From NCBI GenBank assembly GCA_003445095.1, contig DLVS01000194.1, positions 1 through 8,542 of the forward strand: 8,542 nt of DNA. The letters are read 5' to 3'. The position numbers and the translations under genes are program-made. Source of the DNA: Verrucomicrobiales bacterium (GTDB lineage: Bacteria > Verrucomicrobiota > Verrucomicrobiia > Limisphaerales > UBA9464). The notes under the pieces were generated by a model. The model was not told where the DNA came from. It did not search any database and saw only the letters and a program-made list of their open reading frames with translations. Numbering within the stretch: the first letter of the stretch is position 1; every line of letters starts with the position of its first letter. Positions 1 to 7,898 of this stretch are shown here, in pieces.

Positions 1-6
1 TATATG

Positions 7-31
7 TTTTTTTTTTAATGATACGGCGACC
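7..31 (+). other. Illumina P5 flow-cell adapter remnant at contig end
   Basis: Ten T residues (7-16) are followed by AATGATACGGCGACC (17-31). This is the 5' part of the Illumina P5 grafting oligo, which carries ten T before AATGATACGGCGACCACCGA. On the minus strand it reads as sequencing read-through: insert, reverse-complement P5, then poly-A. The next bases (32-34, CCG) also fit P5 if one base (A) is missing, so the junction with real DNA lies at about 32-36. Bases 1-6 (tatatg) lie beyond the end of the oligo and are probably base-calling noise. The identification rests on recalled adapter sequence. Nothing left of about position 36 should be read as genomic. Confidence 0.93.
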
Positions 32-584
32 CCGGGACGGCGAGCTCCGGGCCCCACGCGTTCCTCAATGGCTCGTTGGTTGGTCCCGGTTCAGTCCCTG
101 AGAACGCCAGCGACACCCGCTTCAATCCCGCCTCTGGTCCGCGCATTTCGAGGCGAACCTGCGCTTGACGCGCTGGCTGATTCAGCACGAGGACGTCCGT
201 TTTGACTTCGGCGCGGGCATCGCGTTGTCCGTTGATGCTTTCGCGTGGCGACTCCGGCGAAGGCTTCGCTGCCCAGCGGCCCAACGAATAAAACGGCGAA
301 TCAAACGGCGGCACGGGACGGGCTTCGACCGACAGGGCGACGTTCGTTGACGCGTTCCAAGAGACGATTAACTCCTTCCACGGGAATCCAGGATCGAGGA
401 CCGGCGAAGTTAACACGACGCTTTCAGCCGGTGGTGTGGTGGTTGTGCGCGTGAATTCCTGAAAATTGGTCAGCGTGAGGAGCCGTACTTCGGCGCACCG
501 ACCCCAGACTCCAAAGAACCAGCACGCCAGGAAAACGCATGCGGGAACCCATCGACGCCACCAAATTTTAGCAACTGGGCTCAT
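15..584 (-). CDS. Secreted protein, N-terminal part of a C39-like peptidase family protein, truncated at contig end
   Basis: The start is taken at the ATG at 582-584 because it gives a signal peptide: MSPVAK, then WWRRW, then a hydrophobic stretch (residues about 13-27), with cleavage near GRCA/EV (about 31). The mature part has a beta-rich region with WKELIVSWNAS (69-79), FYSLGRWA (98-105), a Q-D block (120-122), TDVLVLNQPA (129-138) and RLEMRG (144-149). This arrangement is what I recall preceding a C39-like papain-fold domain (PF13529 style) in exported proteins of Verrucomicrobiota and Firmicutes; the LAVP at 181-184 would be the lead-in to that domain. The catalytic domain itself is absent. 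The final residues (SPYH) and the TAA stop come from adapter sequence at 15-31, so the genuine coding part ends at about 32-36 and the real gene is longer. The frame stays open upstream to 776, overlapping DHFR, but that extension has no signal peptide and looks non-coding. It is 148 bp downstream of DHFR and may be co-transcribed with it. Confidence 0.6.
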   Translation of the reverse strand: MSPVAKIWWRRWVPACVFLACWFFGVWGRCAEVRLLTLTNFQEFTRTTTTPPAESVVLTSPVLDPGFPWKELIVSWNASTNVALSVEARPVPPFDSPFYSLGRWAAKPSPESPRESINGQRDARAEVKTDVLVLNQPARQAQVRLEMRGPEAGLKRVSLAFSGTEPGPTNEPLRNAWGPELAVPGSPYH

Positions 585-732
585 CACAGGCGTTCCATTG
601 GAAGCGGATCGGAACCATGGACCGATGCCCACGACCTTTTGTGGCACCTGCAACAAAAGTTCGTCGGCGCATATCGGGCCATCGACCGATTGAATGATTC
701 TAGAGGCTGTGGAAGCGTCACGGGTTGAGGTG

Positions 733-1215
733 CTACGCAATCCATCGTGGTCTGGGTTGATAGTGCTCGACGACAAACTCCTCGGTCTCGATCGGCGTTC
801 CGATCAGAGAGAAGTTGGTTTCGAAGGGAGGAAAGTAAGTGTCACCGGGAACCAGGCGTTTGACCCGCGTGAGAAACAAGTCACTGCAACGCGTCAGGAG
901 CAACGAATAAATCTCGGCGCCGCCGGCGACAAAGACATCGCGCGAGTCACCGCCTACCAGCGTGTCCAGCGCCTCTATACTGGGGACCGTGTGGACCCCA
1001 GGGGCCGCAAAGCCGGTGCGACTCAGGATTGCGGTTTCGCGTCCCGGCAATGGACGCCCAATCGATTCGAATGTTTTGCGCCCCATCACCAACCAATGGC
1101 CGGTGGTTACTTGGCGGAACCACTTGAAGTCCTCGGGCAGATGCCAGGGGATTTTTCCACCGGCGCCGATGACTCGATTCTCGGACATCGCGGCAATGGC
1201 CTTGAATGCCTTCAC
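733..1215 (-). CDS. folA: Dihydrofolate reductase
   Basis: NADPH-dependent reduction of dihydrofolate to tetrahydrofolate, in the cytoplasm; it supplies folate cofactors for thymidylate, purine and methionine synthesis. At 160 residues it has the usual chromosomal DHFR length. Visible family features are the first strand FKAIAAMSENRVIG (4-17), the substrate loop KIPWHLPED (21-29) with Trp24 and the acidic catalytic Asp29 (equivalent to E. coli Asp27), the cofactor motif MGRKTFESIGRPLPGR (44-59), and the second cofactor motif VFVAGGAEIY. The start is a GTG at 1213-1215: an in-frame TGA lies 12 codons upstream (1252-1254), no ATG lies between, and starting at Met10 would remove the first beta strand. 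No clear Shine-Dalgarno is visible. It lies beyond the GAPDH terminator, so it probably has its own promoter in 1216-1360, but I could not find a convincing one. Confidence 0.95.
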   Translation of the reverse strand: MKAFKAIAAMSENRVIGAGGKIPWHLPEDFKWFRQVTTGHWLVMGRKTFESIGRPLPGRETAILSRTGFAAPGVHTVPSIEALDTLVGGDSRDVFVAGGAEIYSLLLTRCSDLFLTRVKRLVPGDTYFPPFETNFSLIGTPIETEEFVVEHYQPRPRWIA

Positions 1216-1360
1216 CCAGGGATAATCACCGGTTCGGCTGGAGATTTCACGTCAAACCGATCGGAGCCGATGTGAGGTGAGTAGACTCCACCTGAATGTC
1301 GAGAGCCCACGTTTCCGGGCGCTCAGTTGATTGGAGTCGTGACCTCGACTCCTCCGTCTC

Positions 1361-1393
1361 AAAAAAAGGAGCGCCGGCAAAGATGCCGGCGCT
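1361..1393 (-). terminator. Rho-independent terminator of the GAPDH gene
   Basis: Read on the minus strand, a perfect 9-bp stem AGCGCCGGC / GCCGGCGCT (1385-1393 with 1370-1378) closes a 6-base loop (ATCTTT). It is followed by CC and seven T residues (1361-1367). It begins 40 bases after the GAPDH stop codon. The GC-rich stem, short loop and T tract are the standard intrinsic terminator form. It separates the GAPDH transcript from DHFR. On the plus strand there is no matching T tract, so it acts in one direction only. Confidence 0.9.
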
Positions 1394-1433
1394 TATCGCG
1401 AATGTTCTGACGAACGGTCGTGGAAGCCCTTAC

Positions 1434-2795
<1,362 letters not shown>

Positions 2796-2814
2796 CTACC
2801 ACCGTTTCGCGCTT

Positions 2815-3417
2815 TCATTGCCCCGACGTTTGGTACCGTTGCCAATCGGATGCCGTGTCCACGTCACCCAGCTCTCGCAGACAAGTGTACTTCAAGCCCG
2901 CGTCCCGCGCCTTTGTAAGTGTTTCCTTGAGCACCTCGGAGCTTCCCCAGGAAATGTCGGTAAAGATCGCGGAACACGGCTGCCGCAAGCCGATCAGCCA
3001 ATAACCGCCATCGCTCGCTGGCCCAATCACGAGGTCGTTCGTGACCAACGCCTCGAACGCGGCTTCCAGATCCCGCAGAGTCAACTCAGGGCAATCCGTT
3101 CCAATCAGCACAACACGCTTCAACCCGCTAGCAAACGCGGCCGCGGTCGCTCGCTCAAGTCGTTGCCCGAGGGAACCGTCTCCTTGCGGTATCAGCCGCC
3201 AGGTTTCTCCTCGCCAGGATGCCACTTCAGCCTCCGCGTCATCGGGTGTGAATCGTAGCTCGACGTTGGCCACGCCACTGAGGACGTCGAACGTCCGCGC
3301 GACCAAGAAACGATACACCGCCAAGGCCGCCTCAGCTCCAATCTCTGCGGCAAGTCGTGTCTTAACGGCACCGAGCCTCGGAGCGCGCAGGAACACGACT
3401 AGACGGTTTTCGGCCAT
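2815..3417 (-). CDS. DUF2064 / TIGR04282-family glycosyltransferase-like protein
   Basis: This belongs to the GT-A-fold family annotated as arsenosugar-biosynthesis-associated glycosyltransferase (TIGR04282, DUF2064); the family is widespread and its general substrate is not established. The 200 residues match the family length. Visible features are a nucleotide-binding start VVFLRAPRLGAVKTRLA (7-23), LIGTDCPEL (104-112) with the Asp of the DxD-like metal site, GPASDGGYWLIG (132-143), ISWGSSEV (155-162) and DVDT (185-188) near the C-terminus. The ATG at 3415-3417 is chosen because it directly precedes the first strand and has CAGGGG nine bases upstream; a TTG at 3441 is open but less likely. 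It begins 48 bases after the TPR gene stop, so it is probably the last gene of the Bat operon. No arsenic genes are nearby, so the arsenosugar label should not be taken literally. Confidence 0.9.
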   Translation of the reverse strand: MAENRLVVFLRAPRLGAVKTRLAAEIGAEAALAVYRFLVARTFDVLSGVANVELRFTPDDAEAEVASWRGETWRLIPQGDGSLGQRLERATAAAFASGLKRVVLIGTDCPELTLRDLEAAFEALVTNDLVIGPASDGGYWLIGLRQPCSAIFTDISWGSSEVLKETLTKARDAGLKYTCLRELGDVDTASDWQRYQTSGQ

Positions 3418-3465
3418 GAAATCACGCCCCTGGCTCACCAACTGAGTCCGCCGCTAGCTCCGCGT

Positions 3466-5016
3466 TTAGTAATCCTGCGCTCGATTCATCACCGGCGATT
3501 GCCACGTTCCTTTCGCTCCGGGCGTGTTCACTCGCGGTGGTGCATCCATCGGCGGCCCCATGGGTCCCTGCGGAGTCTGGGCCAATTGCGGTTGCTGTCC
3601 GCCCGGCTGGCCCATGGGCTTGCCCTGCTCCGCCAGCTTTTGACGAACCCCATCCAATTGCTCGCTGACCTGTTGAAGTTTGCCCGCCGTTTCGGGAGAA
3701 GGCTCGAGGCCCTCGAGCTGGCTGAGCGCCTGTTCCGCTCCTTCCAACCGTGCGGCCTGTTGCTCCATGGACTCGTTTCGCGGTTGTTGCATCAGGCGAT
3801 CGGCCAGCTTGGCCAGCGCTTCCTCCAAGCGGTCCTGGGTTTGCTCCGCCTTCTGCTGCAACTGTTTTTGCTGCGGCTGCAATTCGCCGGCTTGTTGATA
3901 AAAATCCAATGATTGCCCCAGCATCTGGGTCTGCTGTTCCAAGCTTTGTTGGTCGGCTTGCTCCGCGAGTTGGTCGGCCTGCTCCTCCATGACTTGAGCG
4001 AGCCGCCGGTTGACGGCTTCGAGCGTTTCTTTCGCGGGCTTATGATCCGGGACTTTATCGAGGGCCTTTTCCACGGACTCCTTCGCCATCCGCAGCACCG
4101 CGAGTTTCTCTTTGGGCCAGGGCATCTGCTGCTCCTGCGCCATTAGAATCCGGGCATTGAACGTGCGCGCGTCGGCCATGCGTTCTTTGCCCTCCGTCAA
4201 CGCCTCCTGGATATCCGGGTCCTTCGGCTTCAACTGGGCTGCGTCTTCGAGCATCGCCACCCCCTCTTCGATCTCCTTAAAGTCTGGACGCGGAATGGGT
4301 GCTTCGTTCGGACGCGGAGGAACCAGCCGAGAGGTTTGGGACTTGCGTGTCCCTTCCTTCATCAAGGCGTCTGCCAATTCGTCGCGCGTCTCCTGTTCGC
4401 CCGCTTGGGCCTCGGCGCTTTCCGGATCGGTCTCTTTAGCGGAGGTGTAGCGCTCGAACGCGTTCCGCAGTTTCTCCAGCTTCTGAGACAACGGTGTGTC
4501 TTTGCGGTTCGCTTCTTCGCGGTTTCGCTTCGCGTCGGCCAACAACACCGCCATCAATTCGCGCCGAACAAATTCAAAATTTGCTTTGGGTTCGGGATCG
4601 TCAGTTTCGCGAACCACCGCCGCGAATTGGCGGATCGATTCACGCCAACGGGCGATGGTCTCCTCCAGGTTGGTCCGCCGAACCGATTGTCCCAATTGGT
4701 ACTCGGCATTACCCTTCTGGAAACGCGCCTTTCGCGCGACTTTCCGGTTGCCCAACGCCTCCGCGCGATCCAGCGAAACCAGGGCCTCCTCGTACGCCCC
4801 CGCAGCATAGGCCGCCACGCCGTGATCGTATAAGAGCCGCGCATCGTCGGGATCCCGCTCCACCGCCGCAGCCAACGGAGCCAAGGCGGCCGCGGCTTGC
4901 CCGTTAGTGACCAGCGTTTGCAGCGCGGCTATGTCGAGCGGTGCGGCCGAACCAACGGAGGCCATCATGACCAATCCAACCAAACCGAGCCGATTTACCT
5001 GTGGCCACATGTTCAT
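3466..5016 (-). CDS. Exported TPR and coiled-coil protein, BatC-like
   Basis: A probable scaffold protein of the Bat system. The 516 residues begin with a signal peptide (hydrophobic 10-24, cleavage near GSAA/PLD). Tetratricopeptide-like helices cover about 28-110 (ALAPLAAAVERDPDDARLLY, then DHGVAAYAAGAYEEALVSLD). A second helical repeat region spans about 245-335 (MLEDAAQLKPKDPDIQEAL, VEKALDKVPDHKPAKETLEA). Residues about 336-465 are strongly Gln/Glu/Leu-rich and should form long coiled coils. The tail (466-505) is Gly/Pro/Gln-rich and ends in the segment TWQSPVMNRAQDY. It is about twice the length I expect for a Bacteroides BatC, owing to the coiled-coil half. The start overlaps the BatB stop as ATGA (5013-5016), indicating translational coupling. 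The function is inferred from position and TPRs; no catalytic motif is visible. Confidence 0.88.
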   Translation of the reverse strand: MNMWPQVNRLGLVGLVMMASVGSAAPLDIAALQTLVTNGQAAAALAPLAAAVERDPDDARLLYDHGVAAYAAGAYEEALVSLDRAEALGNRKVARKARFQKGNAEYQLGQSVRRTNLEETIARWRESIRQFAAVVRETDDPEPKANFEFVRRELMAVLLADAKRNREEANRKDTPLSQKLEKLRNAFERYTSAKETDPESAEAQAGEQETRDELADALMKEGTRKSQTSRLVPPRPNEAPIPRPDFKEIEEGVAMLEDAAQLKPKDPDIQEALTEGKERMADARTFNARILMAQEQQMPWPKEKLAVLRMAKESVEKALDKVPDHKPAKETLEAVNRRLAQVMEEQADQLAEQADQQSLEQQTQMLGQSLDFYQQAGELQPQQKQLQQKAEQTQDRLEEALAKLADRLMQQPRNESMEQQAARLEGAEQALSQLEGLEPSPETAGKLQQVSEQLDGVRQKLAEQGKPMGQPGGQQPQLAQTPQGPMGPPMDAPPRVNTPGAKGTWQSPVMNRAQDY

Positions 5017-6065
5017 GATTTTTCCGTCAAACTCATTTCGGGACGTCGAGCGACGGCGCTCAGTCGCCGCGGAGTTAAGCGTCGTTCCGCCGACAAGGCA
5101 ATCTGCCCCAACAAGCAGGCCACCGCCAGCGCGAGGGGGATCTGAAAAAGTTCGCGGTAGTTCTTCAAGTCCTCCCGGGCGGCCGCCTCGGTCATGGGTT
5201 CCAATACCTCTCGCCGAAATTGCTCCAAACCTTCGCCGTGTTCACCCAACCGGTAATATCTCCCCCCGGCCGCCGTCGCCACGCGCTGCATATTGCTTTC
5301 ATTGAGCCGCGAAATCACCTCTTGCCCAAAACTGTTTCGGGCAGCCCCTCCGCGGGAAATCGGAACCTTCGCTCCGGTAATCGTTCCCACGCCGATCGTC
5401 ACGACTTTCAACTGATACTGGCGCGCCAAACGCCGCGCGGCCTCCGCGGGATTGCCAGTCAAATCCTCACCATCCGAAATGAGCAAGACGAGTCGCGGCG
5501 TGATACGGTTGGTCTCGAAGTAGCGTCCCGCCCGTTCCAGCGCTGACGTCAACGAACTTCCGGGATCCTCCAAGGTGGTCGGGTCCAGGTAGCGCATCAT
5601 CGTCCGCAGGGCCATCGTATCGAACGTCAGGGGCGCATTCAGATACGCCACGCCACTGAAGGTGATCAACCCGATCCGATCCGCGCGGGTTTCCGCAAGG
5701 AAGCGATCCAGCGCGTTGGTGGCGACGGACCATCGACTTGGGCGAACATCCGCGGTGAGCATTGAGCGGGAGGCGTCCAGCGCAATCAGGTAAGGAATTC
5801 CTTGAAGTTCGGATCGGTTGTTCTTTTGGAATCCCAACGGACGGGCAAGCGCCAGCAGGACGAAGCCGAAAGCGGCGACGGTTAATAGCAATGACCACCG
5901 TTCCGCGCGGCGCGACGCGTTCGGCGCCGCCCAGCTTCTCCCTGGCCCCCCGGTGAAAACCGCTCGTCGCCCTTCTCGCCGCCGCTTTGCCAGCAGGAGC
6001 ACGCCCCACAATCCCGCCACGAAGAGCGGCGTGAGGTACAAGAGCCATGGATAAGCGAAGCGCAT
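5013..6065 (-). CDS. BatB-like VWA-domain membrane protein
   Basis: An inner-membrane protein of the Bat (Bacteroides aerotolerance) family. From the ATG at 6063-6065 it has 350 residues: a membrane segment at 5-26, another at about 57-75, a VWA domain at about 90-275 and a C-terminal membrane segment at about 308-324. The metal-ion-dependent adhesion site is complete: DASRS (Asp97, Ser99, Ser101), Thr147 in APLTFD, and Asp198 in LISDGED. The block GVGTITGAKVPI (225-236) is typical of BatB rather than BatA. The open frame extends to 6128, but MRFAYPWLLYLTPL is the family-like N-terminus, an ACGGAA sits about 8 bases upstream, and this start avoids overlapping BatA. It lies 25 bp after BatA and is coupled to the TPR gene by ATGA. 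Confidence 0.93.
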   Translation of the reverse strand: MRFAYPWLLYLTPLFVAGLWGVLLLAKRRREGRRAVFTGGPGRSWAAPNASRRAERWSLLLTVAAFGFVLLALARPLGFQKNNRSELQGIPYLIALDASRSMLTADVRPSRWSVATNALDRFLAETRADRIGLITFSGVAYLNAPLTFDTMALRTMMRYLDPTTLEDPGSSLTSALERAGRYFETNRITPRLVLLISDGEDLTGNPAEAARRLARQYQLKVVTIGVGTITGAKVPISRGGAARNSFGQEVISRLNESNMQRVATAAGGRYYRLGEHGEGLEQFRREVLEPMTEAAAREDLKNYRELFQIPLALAVACLLGQIALSAERRLTPRRLSAVARRPEMSLTEKS

Positions 6066-6090
6066 CGGTATTCCGTTTAGCGTTACCGGT

Positions 6091-7059
6091 TCACCCAATC
6101 CGCGGCCGGATGACTTGAGCCCAACCAACTCCGACGAACCACACGGCTAAACCGGCTCCCGCGAACCAAGGATAGAGCTCTTGCCAACTCACATAACGCT
6201 TCTGCACCAGCTCTCGCTTTTCTAACTGATCAATCGCCGAATAGATTTCGCGCAGCGCCCGAGCATCTTGCGCCTGGAAAAACAACCCGCCGGTCATCCG
6301 GGCGACTTTGTTCAATTCATGGTTGGCGGCCGCTGAAGGAGTCACCGACTCGGGCCCGACCAAAATAGTGTACACTTTGATGCCGTTACGCACGGCGATC
6401 GGCGCCGATTCCAACGGCCGCGGACCCGCCGAGTTATCTCCGTCCGTCACCATGATAATGACTCGACTGCGATCGCTGTCTCGCTTGAGAAAGGTAGTCG
6501 CTGCCTGAATCGCCCAACCGATCCCAGTACCGGTGGCGAGCTCCGACTCTTTCAACGACGCCATCGCCCATCCGTGATCCAAGGTCAGTGGGCTGACGAG
6601 CCACGGCGTGCGCGCGAAACAGACAATGCCGATCCGATCGTTCCCGCGACCTTTGACGAAATCGTCAGTGACGGTCACGAGGGCATCCTTTCGACTGACT
6701 CGCCGGCCCTTGAGGCGGAAATCCGTTTCGGCCATCGAACGCGAAAAATCCAGCGCCAACATGATGTCGATCCCCTTGCTGGGATCCGGAACTTCTCCGC
6801 GAGGAATGCGCGGCCGGGCCAAGGCGAGGATTAGTAGCGACAAGGGAATCCAAACCCAAAACCAGCGGGCACTTCCAGAGTGGCGGCGGGGGACAGCCCC
6901 AAGATGCGCCACCCCGCGCAATGAAGGGACGGGAACCGAGGGTAACGGCCCGCGCCTTCCCCACCACCAAGCCAAGGGCGGCAGAACCAGAAGCAAACCG
7001 AGCCACCACGGATTCTGGAACTCGAATCCGGAGAACTGACTGACAGCCGCGATCAACAT
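6091..7059 (-). CDS. BatA-like VWA-domain membrane protein
   Basis: The partner of BatB in the same membrane system. The 322 residues have two N-terminal membrane segments (about 17-33 and 66-82), a VWA domain (about 96-280) and a C-terminal membrane segment (about 296-314). This is the BatA layout, with the VWA domain placed outside the cytoplasm between membrane anchors. The MIDAS residues are present: DFSRS (Asp104, Ser106, Ser108), Thr159 in SPLTLD, and Asp206 in VTDGD. GTGIGWAI (177-184) corresponds to the usual GTAIGDAI helix start. The ATG at 7057-7059 precedes an F-x-N-P-W-W-L segment typical of the family. There is no strong ribosome site. A 7-bp inverted repeat (GCTGTCG 7072-7078 with CGACAGC 7096-7102) lies in the 90-bp gap upstream. 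The metal site suggests ligand or partner binding; no enzymatic role is implied. Confidence 0.93.
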   Translation of the reverse strand: MLIAAVSQFSGFEFQNPWWLGLLLVLPPLAWWWGRRGPLPSVPVPSLRGVAHLGAVPRRHSGSARWFWVWIPLSLLILALARPRIPRGEVPDPSKGIDIMLALDFSRSMAETDFRLKGRRVSRKDALVTVTDDFVKGRGNDRIGIVCFARTPWLVSPLTLDHGWAMASLKESELATGTGIGWAIQAATTFLKRDSDRSRVIIMVTDGDNSAGPRPLESAPIAVRNGIKVYTILVGPESVTPSAAANHELNKVARMTGGLFFQAQDARALREIYSAIDQLEKRELVQKRYVSWQELYPWFAGAGLAVWFVGVGWAQVIRPRIG

Positions 7060-7149
7060 GGTGTCATTGGCGCTGTCGGTGAACTTGCGGGAAGACGACA
7101 GCCCCTTCTTACCTGGATGCCCTGTAGAGTCAGATCCATCTCCGGGAAC

Positions 7150-7692
7150 CTAGCGGGAGTTAGGGGCGGTGGCCACGGAAGACCAGGGGGAACCTTGCCG
7201 AATGAACCGTTCGGCGGCGTCGAGTAGGTTCGTTTGCTCCGCTTCGGTCGCGCCTTGCTGGGCGAATTTCACCAAATCACAGAATTTCAGGTAAGCGCCC
7301 AGCCAGTCCCGATGCTCTGCCCCGAGCAGGGCGTCGCGAGCGGCGGCCTCGAGAAATTCTCGAGTGGTCTGGAATCGAATCGACATTCGAAACCGCCACT
7401 CCACGAACTCTCGAAGCAGATCCGAACACTCAATCGCCAGTTCGTAAGCACTCAGCTCACCGCGCCGCGCCCGCAAGGCCGCCAGGCGTTCCAGGAACTC
7501 GGGCGTCAGATCGGGCTGCGGCGCGGCAGCGATGACCGCGGGATGTTGATTGACCCAACGGCGCCACAGCCATCGACCCACCAAAACTGCGACGCCGGCC
7601 ACCACCACTAGTCCGAGCAGAAGCCACGGCGACTGCCACCACGGAGGCAGTGGCATCAACGTCAAATCTTCAATTAGATTGGTGCGATTCAT
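7150..7692 (-). CDS. DUF4381-like single-span membrane protein of the Bat operon
   Basis: The 180 residues have a short N-terminus containing LMPLPPWWQSPW (12-23), one membrane segment at about 22-43 followed by a positive WLWRRW, and a soluble helical domain (about 62-167). Conserved-looking parts are GELSAYELAIECSDLLREFV (78-97) and FQTTREFLEAAARD (107-120). The short Pro/Trp-rich start, one transmembrane helix and this helical domain match the DUF4381 proteins that sit between DUF58 and BatA genes. No enzymatic motif is seen. The ATG at 7690-7692 has no Shine-Dalgarno. It is preceded by 8 bases and then by one arm of a large palindrome, so its translation may depend on leader structure or on ribosomes arriving from upstream. 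Confidence 0.82.
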   Translation of the reverse strand: MNRTNLIEDLTLMPLPPWWQSPWLLLGLVVVAGVAVLVGRWLWRRWVNQHPAVIAAAPQPDLTPEFLERLAALRARRGELSAYELAIECSDLLREFVEWRFRMSIRFQTTREFLEAAARDALLGAEHRDWLGAYLKFCDLVKFAQQGATEAEQTNLLDAAERFIRQGSPWSSVATAPNSR

Positions 7693-7700
7693 TCAGCGTT

Positions 7701-7817
7701 GTAGCCGACGACGGAAGGAGGCGCATTCGTTCCGCGGCGCGTCGAAATGGTACACCGGATCATGCATCTTGCGCGCGTCCGCAATTATGGATGGCGCGTC
7801 CTCCCGTCCGCGGCTAC
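7701..7817. repeat. Nested palindromic element in the DUF58-DUF4381 spacer
   Basis: The outer arms are 7701-7724 and 7796-7817. Comparing the left arm with the reverse complement of the right, GTAGCCG, ACGG, AGGA and CGC match in order, giving about 19 matches over 22-24 bases. Inside lies a second inverted repeat: TTCCGCGGCGCGTC (7730-7743) against the complement of GCGCGTCCGCAA (7773-7784). The whole unit can therefore fold into one long hairpin of roughly 117 bases. It lies in a 206-bp spacer (7693-7898) of an otherwise tight operon. This form is typical of dispersed palindromic elements, but only one copy is in the window. A minus-strand open frame crosses it (7693-7956) but overlaps DUF58 and is not recognisable. 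Confidence 0.5.
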
Positions 7818-7898
7818 TTGCATTGGGGGCTGCTGTTGGCTGCATTAAGGCGGATCGAGTCAATTGTGTTCTCCCTGGTTTCGACGGCGTCGCTTCGA

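Noticed and set aside
585..776. N-terminal extension of the leftmost gene up to 776
   Set aside because: It overlaps the DHFR 3' end by 44 bp, has no family-like sequence, and would bury the clear signal peptide that begins at 584.
694..1275. 193-codon plus-strand frame
   Set aside because: It lies antisense to DHFR, whose motifs are unambiguous; the translation resembles no family.
1216..1360. TTGACG (minus strand, 1250-1255) as a -35 box for DHFR
   Set aside because: The best downstream -10-like sequence (GATTAT) is about 22 bp away and no hexamer at 16-18 bp is acceptable.
3499..4907. Several plus-strand frames with Leu- or Phe-rich translations that look membrane-like
   Set aside because: They are complements of the Gln/Glu-rich coiled-coil gene; CAG and GAG codons read as Leu-rich peptides on the opposite strand.
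7072..7102. 7-bp inverted repeat upstream of BatA as a regulatory hairpin
   Set aside because: A 7-bp stem with a 17-base loop is easily found by chance in GC-rich DNA; noted only under BatA.
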